64,000 nucleotides of DNA from an uncultured Eubacteriales bacterium. GTDB taxonomy: Bacteria > Bacillota > Clostridia > Oscillospirales > Acutalibacteraceae. Below, in pieces: positions 31,955 through 40,042 of the stretch. Where the stretch lies: positions 1 to 64,000 of the forward strand of contig CAKSWC010000005.1 of the NCBI GenBank assembly GCA_934511365.1. The letters are read 5' to 3'. The position numbers and the translations under genes are program-made. Under the pieces are notes generated by a model. That model did not search any database. It saw only the letters and a program-made list of their open reading frames with translations, and was not told where the DNA came from. How positions within the stretch are numbered: the stretch's first letter is position 1; each line of letters opens with the position of its first letter.

Positions 31955-34576
31955 ATGGCAAAAGAACTTGCAAAACAGTATGATCCGAAAGAGGTTGAAG
32001 ATCGCATCTATGACTCATGGCTCAAAGGGAATTATTTCCACGCCGAATGCGACTCAAAAAAGAAACCTTATACAATCGTTATCCCCCCGCCCAACATCAC
32101 CGGCCAGCTTCACATGGGCCACGCCCTTGACAACACGCTCCAGGATATACTTATCCGCTATCACAGAATGGCGGGCTATGACACCCTCTGGCTCCCCGGC
32201 ACCGACCACGCCTCCATCGCAACCGAGGCAAAAATTGTTGCCGCAATGAAGGAGGAGGGAATCACAAAGGAGGATATCGGCCGCGAAGGCTTCCTTGAAA
32301 GAGCGTGGGACTGGCGCAAAAAGTATGGCGGAAGAATCATTGAACAGCTCAAAAAAATGGGCTCGTCCTGCGACTGGGAGCGTGAGCGCTTCACTCTTGA
32401 CGAGGGCTGCTCAAAAGCCGTCCGCGAGGTTTTCTGCAATCTTTATGAAAAGGGCCTCATCTATCGCGGAGAAAGAATCATCAACTGGTGCACTCACTGC
32501 AAAACATCAATCTCAGACGCCGAGGTTGAGTATGAGGAGCATGACGGAAATTTCTGGCACTTCAACTATCCGTTTGCGGACGGCAGCGGCGCAATCGAAA
32601 TTGCAACAACAAGACCCGAAACAATCCCCGGCGATACCGGCATTGCCGTTCACCCGGACGATGAAAGATATAAAGCCCTTGTTGGAAAAACCGTCATCAT
32701 TCCCGTTATAGGCAGAGAAATTCCGATTGTTGCGGACTCATACGCAAAAATGGATAAAGGTACCGGTGCGGTTAAAATTACACCCTGCCATGACCCGAAT
32801 GACTTTGAGGTCGGTCTGCGCTGCAATCTCCCGATGATCAACGTCATGACGGACGATGGCTTCATGAACGAAAACGCCGGAAAATACGCCGGAATGAGCC
32901 TTATGGAGTGCCGCAAGGCTATTGTTAATGACCTCAAGGAAGCCGGAGCACTCGTTAAAATTGAACCGACAAAGCATGACGTCGGAACCTGCTATCGCTG
33001 CCACACGGCCGTTGAGCCGCGCGTTTCAAAGCAGTGGTTTGTAAAAATGAAGCCTCTCGCCGAGCCGGCAATCAAGGCCGTCCGCGAGGGCAAAACAAAG
33101 TTTGTTCCCGAACGCTTTGACAAAATCTACTTCAACTGGATGGAAAATATCCGCGACTGGTGCATCTCCCGCCAGCTTTGGTGGGGTCACAGAATTCCGG
33201 CGTGGTACTGCGCCGACTGCGGCGAAATCAGCGTTTCAAGGGAGGATATCACCCATTGCAAACACTGCGGCAGCAAAAACATCACCCAGGATCCCGATAC
33301 GCTTGACACCTGGTTTTCCTCCGCTCTCTGGCCGTTTTCAACCCTCGGCTGGCCGGACAAGACTCCGGAGCTTGCCCATTACTACCCGACAAGCGTTCTT
33401 GTCACCGGCTACGATATCATCTTCTTCTGGGTTGCAAGAATGATTTTTTCCGCTTGCGAACAGATGGGTGAAGTTCCGTTTTCAACCGTTTTCATCCACG
33501 GAATCGTTCGAGACGAGCAGGGACGCAAAATGTCCAAATCGCTCGGTAACGGCATTGATCCGCTGCTTGTTATCGACAAATACGGCGCAGACGCCCTGCG
33601 TCTCACCCTCGCCTCCGGCAACAGCCCCGGAAACGATATGCGCTACTCAGACAAAAAGGTTGAGGCAAGCCGTAATTTTGCAAACAAAATTTGGAACGCG
33701 GCGCGCTTCATTCTCATGAACCTTGACGAAAACGAGCCGAAGCCGCATCTTCCCAAAGAGCTTGCACTTGAGGATAAATGGGTCGTTTCCCTTTTCAACA
33801 ACCTTGTTAAGGAGGTCACCGCAAACCTTGACAAATATGAGCTTGGCATTGCGGCCTCAAAGCTTTATGACTTCATTTGGGACATCTTCTGCGACTGGTA
33901 CATTGAGCTTGCAAAAATCCGCCTCCAGCAGGGCGGAGAAAAGGCAGAGCAGGTCAAGGCCGTTCTTGTCTATGTCATGAGCGAAACGCTCAAGCTCCTG
34001 CATCCGTTCATGCCGTTCATCACCGAGGAAATCTGGCTCACTCTTCCCCATGATGGAGAAACGATAATGAAGGCTCCGTGGCCCGTTTTCAAGGAGGAGC
34101 TCACTTTCTCTGAAGATGAAAAGAAAATGGAGCTTATTATGGAAACCATCCGCGCAATCAGAAACAGACGCAGCGAGATGAATGTTCCGCCCTCAAGAAA
34201 AGCTCATGTCTACATTGCAACGGACAAAAAAGAGCTGTTTGAAACCGGAGCGGTCTTTATGCAGAGACTTGCCTCGGCCTCAGATGTCACCGTTGGAAGC
34301 AGCTTTGAAATTCCGGGCAGCGTGAACATCGTCACCTCAGCGGCAAAAGCGTATATCCCGATGGGCGACCTTGTTGATTTTGAAGCCGAAAGAAAGCGCC
34401 TCAACAAGGAAAAAGATGGTGCGCAGAAAAAGCTTGCTCAAATCAACGGAAAGCTTTCAAACCCCGGCTTCCTTTCAAAAGCGCCGGAAAATGTTATTGA
34501 AGCGCAAAAGGCTGAAAGAGACAAGATTAACGAAAGAATCAAAATGATTGACGAAAGCCTTGCTTCACTCGGTTAA
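31955..34576 (+). CDS. valS: valyl-tRNA synthetase
   Basis: Charges tRNA-Val. QLHMGHALDN is the HIGH-type motif and GRKMSKSLGN the KMSKS motif. The editing domain, anticodon-binding domain and C-terminal coiled-coil arm (FEAERKRLNKEKDGAQKKL) are all there; 873 residues is full length. CX2C pairs (CADC, CKHC) suggest a zinc knuckle in the catalytic domain insertion. GGAGG precedes ATG 31955, and the T-box controls it. Confidence 0.98.
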   Translation: MAKELAKQYDPKEVEDRIYDSWLKGNYFHAECDSKKKPYTIVIPPPNITGQLHMGHALDNTLQDILIRYHRMAGYDTLWLPGTDHASIATEAKIVAAMKEEGITKEDIGREGFLERAWDWRKKYGGRIIEQLKKMGSSCDWERERFTLDEGCSKAVREVFCNLYEKGLIYRGERIINWCTHCKTSISDAEVEYEEHDGNFWHFNYPFADGSGAIEIATTRPETIPGDTGIAVHPDDERYKALVGKTVIIPVIGREIPIVADSYAKMDKGTGAVKITPCHDPNDFEVGLRCNLPMINVMTDDGFMNENAGKYAGMSLMECRKAIVNDLKEAGALVKIEPTKHDVGTCYRCHTAVEPRVSKQWFVKMKPLAEPAIKAVREGKTKFVPERFDKIYFNWMENIRDWCISRQLWWGHRIPAWYCADCGEISVSREDITHCKHCGSKNITQDPDTLDTWFSSALWPFSTLGWPDKTPELAHYYPTSVLVTGYDIIFFWVARMIFSACEQMGEVPFSTVFIHGIVRDEQGRKMSKSLGNGIDPLLVIDKYGADALRLTLASGNSPGNDMRYSDKKVEASRNFANKIWNAARFILMNLDENEPKPHLPKELALEDKWVVSLFNNLVKEVTANLDKYELGIAASKLYDFIWDIFCDWYIELAKIRLQQGGEKAEQVKAVLVYVMSETLKLLHPFMPFITEEIWLTLPHDGETIMKAPWPVFKEELTFSEDEKKMELIMETIRAIRNRRSEMNVPPSRKAHVYIATDKKELFETGAVFMQRLASASDVTVGSSFEIPGSVNIVTSAAKAYIPMGDLVDFEAERKRLNKEKDGAQKKLAQINGKLSNPGFLSKAPENVIEAQKAERDKINERIKMIDESLASLG

Positions 34577-34579
34577 CAA

Positions 34580-34612
34580 AAAAAGCCGCCGTTTAATAAG
34601 CGGCGGCTTGAA
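34580..34612 (+). terminator. terminator after valS
   Basis: AAAAGCCGCCG-TTTAATAA-GCGGCGGCTT a few bases past the stop. Confidence 0.7.
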
Positions 34613-34645
34613 ATATTACGTTTTTCTCATAAAGGAGGAAATGTT

Positions 34646-35197
34646 ATGACAAAGCAAGAGGCACTTGAGCTTCTGAAAGAATACAATAAAGGTGAGTTTC
34701 ACCTTAAGCACGGAAAGATAGTCGGCGATGTTATGCGCTGGTTTGCAAATGAACTCGGCTACGGCGATGAGGCCGATTTTTGGGAGACGGTCGGAATTCT
34801 GCATGACCTTGATTTTGAAATGTATCCACAAGAGCACTGCGTAAAGGAGCAGGAAATCATGCGCGAAAAAGGCCTTGACGAGCGCCTTATCCATGCAACG
34901 GCGAGCCACGGCTACGGAATCTGCGTTGACATCAAGCCCGAGCATGAGATGGAAAAAGTTCTTTATGCCGCAGATGAACTCACCGGTCTCATCGGTGCGG
35001 TTGCCGTTATGCGCCCTTCAAAGAGCGTTTCTGACATTGGGGTTTCATCGGTCAAGAAAAAGTTTAAGGACAAAAAGTTTGCCGCCGGCTGCTCAAGAGA
35101 CGTTATCAGAAACGGCGCGGAGATGCTCGGCTGGCCGCTTGAGGAACTGATTGAAAAAACTATCCTTGCAATGCGTGAAAGCGAAAATGTTGATTGA
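34646..35197 (+). CDS. HD-domain phosphohydrolase
   Basis: 183 residues with HLKHGKIVGDVMRWFA and ILHDLDFEMYP: the separate His and the His-Asp pair form a metal site. Later H residues (ATASHGYG) complete the HD pattern. Members hydrolyse nucleotides or other phosphates; the substrate is unknown. GGAGG precedes ATG. Its own terminator is at 35201-35248. Confidence 0.85.
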   Translation: MTKQEALELLKEYNKGEFHLKHGKIVGDVMRWFANELGYGDEADFWETVGILHDLDFEMYPQEHCVKEQEIMREKGLDERLIHATASHGYGICVDIKPEHEMEKVLYAADELTGLIGAVAVMRPSKSVSDIGVSSVKKKFKDKKFAAGCSRDVIRNGAEMLGWPLEELIEKTILAMRESENVD

Positions 35198-35200
35198 TTT

Positions 35201-35248
35201 TAAAAAGCTGCTGCTTGCAGGTGTTTCAGCAAGCGGCGGCTTTTTTCT
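35201..35248 (+). terminator. terminator after the HD-domain gene
   Basis: AAGCTGCTGCTTGC pairs with GCAAGCGGCGGC, followed by six T. Confidence 0.8.
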
Positions 35249-35277
35249 CAGGTGCGGTAATTTTTGTTTTCCCTCTC

Positions 35278-35306
35278 TTGAAAAATTCCGCCGACCAATG
35301 TATAAT
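35278..35306 (+). promoter_or_regulatory. sigma-A promoter of the chagasin-like gene
   Basis: TTGAAA (35278-35283), 17 bases, TATAAT (35301-35306). Confidence 0.8.
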
Positions 35307-35371
35307 ATCGAATGCGGGCGGTTTTCCGCCTGAAAATTCAGAAAGTTTTAAGTTTTGAAAGGACGGTTTCT

Positions 35372-35779
35372 ATGACAGCATTTTTCAAAAAGGCTTTTGC
35401 GGTTTTTATCGCAATCTTTACGGCAATTTCATCGCTTTTCACCGCCGGAATCAACGCAAGGAAGCATGACCTCACGGTTGAGCTTTCCTCCAATCCTTCA
35501 ACCGGCTGCTCGTGGGAAGTTTCAATCGACAACGAGGACGTTATCAAGCTTTCCGACCGGACATATCGCGATCCCGTCAACATTAAAGGTATTGCCGGAA
35601 GGCCCGGAACGGACGTTTTTTACTTTGACGCCATTTCCGACGGAAAGGCAACCATCACCCTCACCTACGGTCAGCAATGGAAAGAGGACGGCGTTTTCCG
35701 CACGATTGTTTATGAATGCGAAAGCAAGGATTCTTCAATTAAAGTGCTGAACGTTACCGATTCGGCGACCGCCGCATAA
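35372..35779 (+). CDS. secreted chagasin-type (I42) cysteine peptidase inhibitor
   Basis: 135 residues with a signal peptide (about 1-28). NPSTGCSWEV at 41-50 matches the NPTTGYxW loop of chagasin, and GIAGRPGTDVFYF matches the GxxG-type second loop. The third loop (RPW in relatives) is less clear here, perhaps QQW. Chagasins block papain-like proteases. The start is ATG 35372 after GAAAGGA. Its target, own or foreign, is unknown; no C1 peptidase is in the window. Confidence 0.8.
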   Translation: MTAFFKKAFAVFIAIFTAISSLFTAGINARKHDLTVELSSNPSTGCSWEVSIDNEDVIKLSDRTYRDPVNIKGIAGRPGTDVFYFDAISDGKATITLTYGQQWKEDGVFRTIVYECESKDSSIKVLNVTDSATAA

Positions 35780-36005
35780 TTTATTCGGAAAAATACAGTT
35801 CTGTTCAGAACATAATAGAGTGAAAAATCCTCTCAGAACTCTAACACCATCAAAAAATCCGCGCACCAAAATAGGAGGTTTACTAAGGACAGTTAATAAA
35901 AACAGTTATTATATACCGTGCATTGCAGAAGCAAAAGAAGTGACCGCCTTAAACAATTTACATGTTGAATTTATCAGGTAAAATGAAGCAGACAAACTTG
36001 TCTGT
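35780..36005. other. intergenic stretch without recognised feature
   Basis: A ribosome-site-like AGGAGG near 35873 has no start codon or ORF after it. Nothing else was recognised. Confidence 0.5.
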
Positions 36006-36866
36006 TTATGCTTTGTATATTGAAGTGAGCATTCCTTCATCATCAAAATTAAGTTCAATAGCAAATGTTTTAGAGGTGCCATCAACAAAGTTTATTGTAA
36101 CAGTAATTATATCACTTGCTGAAGATAAAGGTGTTTCGGGAGCAGCTTTGAATGCGTTTATCATATTTTCAGATAAGAACCAATCTATACGCATTCCGTT
36201 TTCTTTTCCGTAGATTTCTTGATACTCATTACCTGTAATAGTAATTGATGTTCCCTGCTTTACAGTCTCAATATACTTTGACGGAGAAGAAATTATGCTT
36301 CTGTCAGAAATGCTGAGTTTTCCGTTTTCGGTGCATGATATGATAATATTTTCAACATTATCTGATTCTTCAATCATAAGCTTAAGATAATCAGCTGTGC
36401 CAAAATATATTGTGGTTTCTTCCTGTGTGCCAACCAAATGCCAACCGTTATCTTTACCGTACAGTTTAAAAAGTCTCTCTTTCAGCTTTAAAACAACGGC
36501 ATCTTTATCTGAATCAGACATTTCTTTAGTGTCTTCTACTATAAGAATACCGCCTAAAGGTATTCTGACATCAGCTTCTTTTCTTATAATTGTTTCTGTA
36601 TCGTCTGCAGCATTTGCAACCATGACAAAGAAGCTTCTGTTTAAAAGCCTGTCGCTGTTTTCGGTGGAAATATCGGTAAGGTTGGAGTTATCCGGTAATA
36701 AATCAATATCTGTATTAAAGAAAGCAAACGCAGCAATAAAAATTAAAGCAAATGCGCAAGAAAGAGCGGTCAATTTGTACATTCTTTTTTTCATGATATT
36801 CTTCTCCCTTTTTATTGTTTTTACGTGGTTCAAAATATCTTGTGTCATCTCTTTATCGGTTTTCAT
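36006..36866 (-). CDS. putative anti-sigma factor, single membrane segment
   Basis: About 286 residues. A short cytoplasmic N terminus (TDKEMTQDILNHVKTIKRE) is followed by one membrane helix (about 32-50) and a long extracellular part. It overlaps the ECF sigma gene by 14 bases, and GGAGG before ATG 36866 lies inside that gene, so the two are coupled. Sensor of an outside signal that releases the sigma factor is the natural reading. No known extracellular domain was recognised. The base composition is more AT-rich than its neighbours. Confidence 0.7.
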   Translation of the reverse strand: MKTDKEMTQDILNHVKTIKREKNIMKKRMYKLTALSCAFALIFIAAFAFFNTDIDLLPDNSNLTDISTENSDRLLNRSFFVMVANAADDTETIIRKEADVRIPLGGILIVEDTKEMSDSDKDAVVLKLKERLFKLYGKDNGWHLVGTQEETTIYFGTADYLKLMIEESDNVENIIISCTENGKLSISDRSIISSPSKYIETVKQGTSITITGNEYQEIYGKENGMRIDWFLSENMINAFKAAPETPLSSASDIITVTINFVDGTSKTFAIELNFDDEGMLTSIYKA

Positions 36867-37410
36867 AAATGAAATCCTCCTTTTCAAGTTTGGCTTTTAA
36901 TGACTTTTTTGCCCTGTGTAAAAGTACAGATGTACCTTTCTTTGATTTTTTCAAAATTCTAGATATTTCTTCGATGCTGAAATCTTCAAAATAAAATAGT
37001 GTTAACACATTTTTGTAGTCCGGGTTAATGCTGTTTAAAGCATCATGTACAGCTCTTTTTTCTTCGTCTTTTATATACAATTGAAGAAAATTTTCTTCTT
37101 CAATTTCGATATTAAATATTTCATCAATAGAAAGCTCTCTACCTTGAGGGTTTTTGCGCAGCCAATCAATTGCAGTATTTCTTCCAATCGTATAAAGCCA
37201 GGTTTTAAAAGAAGCTGTACCTTTATTTTTAGGCTTTTTGAGTAAAAGTTTGACGAAAGTTTCTTCGGTAAGATCTTCTGCAACTGAAAAATTATTTACA
37301 ATTGAATTGATGTAATTCTGTAAACCTAATCTGTATTGAGAAACGATCTCTTCAAGAGCACTTTCATCACCTTCAAGAAAACGGTGGTAGCTACCGACAC
37401 CATTATCCAT
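36853..37410 (-). CDS. ECF-type RNA polymerase sigma factor
   Basis: 185 residues with region 2 (AEDLTEETFVKLLLKKP, FKTWLYTIGRNTAIDWLRK) and region 4 (FEDFSIEEISRILKKSKKGT). Group IV factors like this answer envelope stress. GGAGG precedes ATG. The pair with the overlapping membrane protein downstream is a standard sigma/anti-sigma unit. The codons are AT-rich (many AAA, TTT, ATA) compared with the region, which may mean recent transfer. Confidence 0.9.
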   Translation of the reverse strand: MDNGVGSYHRFLEGDESALEEIVSQYRLGLQNYINSIVNNFSVAEDLTEETFVKLLLKKPKNKGTASFKTWLYTIGRNTAIDWLRKNPQGRELSIDEIFNIEIEEENFLQLYIKDEEKRAVHDALNSINPDYKNVLTLFYFEDFSIEEISRILKKSKKGTSVLLHRAKKSLKAKLEKEDFIYENR

Positions 37411-37547
37411 AGGCTCCTCCTTTCTGAAGACTGTCTTTATGTCTTCACTTTTTACACGAAGATAAAGGTGAAATATTACACATACTGATAAAAAAATTAT
37501 ATTTATGTTTTAACATACAATATTTCATTAAACAAAAAATAAAAACA

Positions 37548-37577
37548 CGGTGTAGCCGTAATTGACTACACCGCATC
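37548..37577 (-). terminator. terminator of the 24-residue peptide transcript
   Basis: On the minus strand GCGGTGTAG and CTACACCG pair and a T-rich run follows. A second hairpin (TTAGCCAC/GTGGCTAA) lies just before it at 37588-37620. Confidence 0.75.
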
Positions 37578-37643
37578 TTTCACACATACCGTCCTTAGCC
37601 ACACGTGGCTAACGGTACGCGGATTTTATTGTTAGAAATTTTA

Positions 37644-37718
37644 TTAAAAGATGATTCTTAAAATTGTTCTGAAAAAATGCTGATATAATTCACGGCAGAA
37701 ACGGTAAAAGAGCAACAT
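37644..37718 (-). CDS. 24-residue Arg/aromatic peptide, stand-alone transcript
   Basis: Reads MLLFYRFCRELYQHFFRTIL then RIIF. GGAGGTG lies before ATG 37718, and a promoter (TTGACT-16-TATACT, 37751-37778) and terminator (37548-37577) frame it. The helix would be amphipathic with five Arg and many Phe/Leu/Ile. It may be a leader-type peptide, a membrane-active peptide or part of a small regulatory RNA. No convergent promoter of the type I-like kind was found here. Confidence 0.5.
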   Translation of the reverse strand: MLLFYRFCRELYQHFFRTILRIIF

Positions 37719-37750
37719 ATAAAGACACCTCCATCTTCTTTCTTAATTTC

Positions 37751-37778
37751 AGTATACAGCATTGTCAAAAAAAGTCAA
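37751..37778 (-). promoter_or_regulatory. promoter of the 24-residue peptide
   Basis: On the minus strand TTGACT (37778-37773), 16 bases, TATACT (37756-37751), with TG just before the -10. Confidence 0.6.
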
Positions 37779-38092
37779 CGATTTTTTTAAAAACCTTAAC
37801 AAAATTAAAAAATCCCTTGTTTTTTCAGCACCCAAAAAGAAAGCTACGAAGCGTTGCCAACATGAAAACGAGCGTTTTTTGCCTTCAGGCATTAAAAAAG
37901 CTACAATTAAGTAAGCGGCAAAAAGCCGACTTTACTTGTTTATAATTGGATTATACAATTAAACTCAAAGACCTATGTTCTCACTGCGTTCATAAACGTT
38001 GGTAGTTTTGCACAAAAAATTATGCATATCTTTATCAGTTTTAGCCAATAAATAGAAACGCGAAAAAACACGGATTTTTTCGTAAAAAAGGC
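37779..38092. other. AT-rich intergenic stretch, nothing recognised
   Basis: Contains A/T runs and short direct words such as AAAAAGC but no ORF with a ribosome site and no clear hairpin-plus-T terminator. Confidence 0.5.
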
Positions 38093-38121
38093 TTGCATTT
38101 TGCGAAATGTTGGTGTATTAT
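38093..38121 (+). promoter_or_regulatory. sigma-A promoter of a small RNA
   Basis: TTGCAT (38093-38098), 17 bases, TATTAT (38116-38121). Confidence 0.65.
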
Positions 38122-38127
38122 ATGCTT

Positions 38128-38246
38128 GCAGTTGAGGCGAGTGGGAACTCACTCAACCGCCTGAAATTTTGACAGCTTCTATATCAATGTTTTCTTCGTA
38201 TTTTCTCCTTTTTAAAAGCGCCCGGCTTCTCCCCGGGCGTTTTTAA
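38128..38246 (+). ncRNA. putative small RNA of about 120 nt
   Basis: Starts with a hairpin, AGGCG-AGTG...CACT-CAAC-CGCCT, has a long unpaired U-rich centre, and ends in a strong terminator, CGCCCGG-CTTCTC-CCCGGGCG plus T5 (38219-38246). No ORF is present. The single-stranded centre between two hairpins suits a base-pairing regulator. Family unknown. Confidence 0.6.
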
Positions 38247-38398
38247 CTGCTTGTTGATATTCTGTTTTGGAGTATCAACTTTTTTTGTTTCATCTTAGCC
38301 TATTGACTTTTATCGGAAATAAATGTTAAAATTAATTAAGCCACTGCCGGAGCAAGTTTTTTTTACCCGGCTAATATTTTTAAAGAAAGGCGATTTTT

Positions 38399-39490
38399 AT
38401 GAAAAAAACATTGGCTATTATTCTTGCTCTGCTCATTCTGAGCTTTTCGGTTCTGACCGTTTCCGCCGTGGAGAACGGCGGAATAAACGGAAGCAACTGG
38501 CAAAGTGCCGTTGACGGCTCGCTGCCGATTACGGCAATCAATATGCCCGGCACCCATGACAGCGCCGCACGCTATCTTTATTTCAGCACGCGCGCACGCA
38601 CTCAGTCCCTTTCGGTTCTTCAGCAGCTTTACGCCGGAGTCAGATATCTTGATGTTCGCCTTGCGCTCAGCGGAAACAACATTCTTGCAATGCACGGCGT
38701 GTTGAACTGCAAAAAGGAACTCGGACTTTTTGCGCAGAATCTGACCGCAAAGGACATTGTTTCCGACTGCAAAAAATTCCTTGAGCAAAATCCGGGCGAA
38801 ACCATCCTTTTCCTTTTAAAGCAGGAGGAAAGCGAAAAGAACAAAAAGCTTTTCACTCGCTTTTATGATGAATTAATCGCCCCCTCCCCCGAACTCTGGT
38901 ACACAAAAAACAAAATTCCCGTTCTTGATGAGGTCAGGGGAAAAATCGTTCTTCTGCGCGTTGCCGAGGCAGACAAATCGCGTTTTGGCAACAGCAACAG
39001 CGGCATCAATTTTGAAACCTATCCCTACATAGGCTCAACCGATATGAACGATTTCCGCTTCAAAAAGATTATCAGTCTTGACAAAAGACTGCTCAGTGAG
39101 CCGGTCGGATATATGTTTGTTCAGGATTCCTACAAGATTGAAGGAGAAAACAAAACCAAGGTCATTGCAAACTTTTTTGCCGATAACCTTTCCGAAAACC
39201 ATTTCAACATCTGCTGCACAAACGCCAACAACATAAAAACTCCCTATGCGAACGCAAAAAAGGTCAACGCCTTCCTTTCCTCATATGATTTCAAGGCCGG
39301 CGGCGTCTATGGCATTGTTGCAATGGATTTTGCCACTGCTGAGCTTTGCGAAAGAATCTATATGACGAACCTTCCAAGCATGACAAACACTCCAAACGCC
39401 GCAAATTCCGTCGGATACGGTGAAAGCTTCGGCTTCCTCGGCGAGCTGATATTCAAGCTGAAGAACCTTTTCCTTAAACTTTCATTCTAA
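38399..39490 (+). CDS. secreted PI-PLC X-domain phosphodiesterase
   Basis: 363 residues with a signal peptide (about 1-23). INMPGTHDSAAR carries the first catalytic His and neighbouring Asp, GVRYLDVRLAL the arginine strand, and LAMHGVLNC the second His. These mark bacterial phosphatidylinositol-specific phospholipase C, a calcium-independent lyase that makes cyclic inositol phosphate. It is likely exported. GAAAGG precedes ATG. Confidence 0.88.
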   Translation: MKKTLAIILALLILSFSVLTVSAVENGGINGSNWQSAVDGSLPITAINMPGTHDSAARYLYFSTRARTQSLSVLQQLYAGVRYLDVRLALSGNNILAMHGVLNCKKELGLFAQNLTAKDIVSDCKKFLEQNPGETILFLLKQEESEKNKKLFTRFYDELIAPSPELWYTKNKIPVLDEVRGKIVLLRVAEADKSRFGNSNSGINFETYPYIGSTDMNDFRFKKIISLDKRLLSEPVGYMFVQDSYKIEGENKTKVIANFFADNLSENHFNICCTNANNIKTPYANAKKVNAFLSSYDFKAGGVYGIVAMDFATAELCERIYMTNLPSMTNTPNAANSVGYGESFGFLGELIFKLKNLFLKLSF

Positions 39491-39509
39491 ATTACCGCCG
39501 CGGATAAAA

Positions 39510-39546
39510 ACAACCCGGGCTGTTCAAAACAGTCCGGGTCCTTTCT
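39510..39546. terminator. two-way terminator between PI-PLC and ACT genes
   Basis: AACCCGGGCTGT-TCAAA-ACAGTCCGGGTCC followed by TTTCTT. The flanking genes converge on it. Confidence 0.75.
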
Positions 39547-39582
39547 TTGCGACCGCTCGGTTGACCGGCGGCCATTTTCTTT

Positions 39583-40020
39583 TTACTTCATCATGTCATG
39601 GAAACCGATTTCATCCAGAAGAACGGTTCCGGCGTCTTCAAGAGCCTTGATTGCCGTGTCATTATCGTTGACTCTGAGAATGACATAGGCTTTTTTGGTA
39701 TCGCGAGAGATAAAGGCATACATATATTCAACGTCAATGTGAGCGTCCGCAAGAACCCTCATCGGCTTTGCAAATCCGCCGGGAACGTCGTCAATGCCAA
39801 CCGCAATAACATTCGTGACTGAAACCGTGAATCCCGCGTCTTTGAGAACCTTTTCGGTCTCCTGCGGTTTGTCAACAATAAGACGCAGTATTCCGAAATC
39901 TGTTGTGTCCGCAATGGAAAGTGCGCGGATATCGACCCCGGCCTTTGCAATCGTTTCGGTAATTTCGGCAAGTCTGCCCTCCTTGTTTTCAACAAAGACG
40001 GAAATCTGTTTAATAAGCAT
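39583..40020 (-). CDS. tandem ACT-domain protein
   Basis: 145 residues forming two ACT domains (about 1-68 and 70-145), the amino-acid-sensing fold. Proteins of this kind lie next to paaK/ior genes in many anaerobes. Here the gene is 22 bases after paaK, so it probably senses an aromatic amino acid or product and adjusts the pathway. GGAGG precedes ATG. No catalytic domain is present. Confidence 0.88.
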   Translation of the reverse strand: MLIKQISVFVENKEGRLAEITETIAKAGVDIRALSIADTTDFGILRLIVDKPQETEKVLKDAGFTVSVTNVIAVGIDDVPGGFAKPMRVLADAHIDVEYMYAFISRDTKKAYVILRVNDNDTAIKALEDAGTVLLDEIGFHDMMK

Positions 40021-40042
40021 CTTCTCTTCCTCCTTAAGTTTT

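Noticed and set aside
38128..38246. 6S or SRP RNA
   Set aside because: Too short, and the expected central bubble or SRP tetraloop region is not visible.
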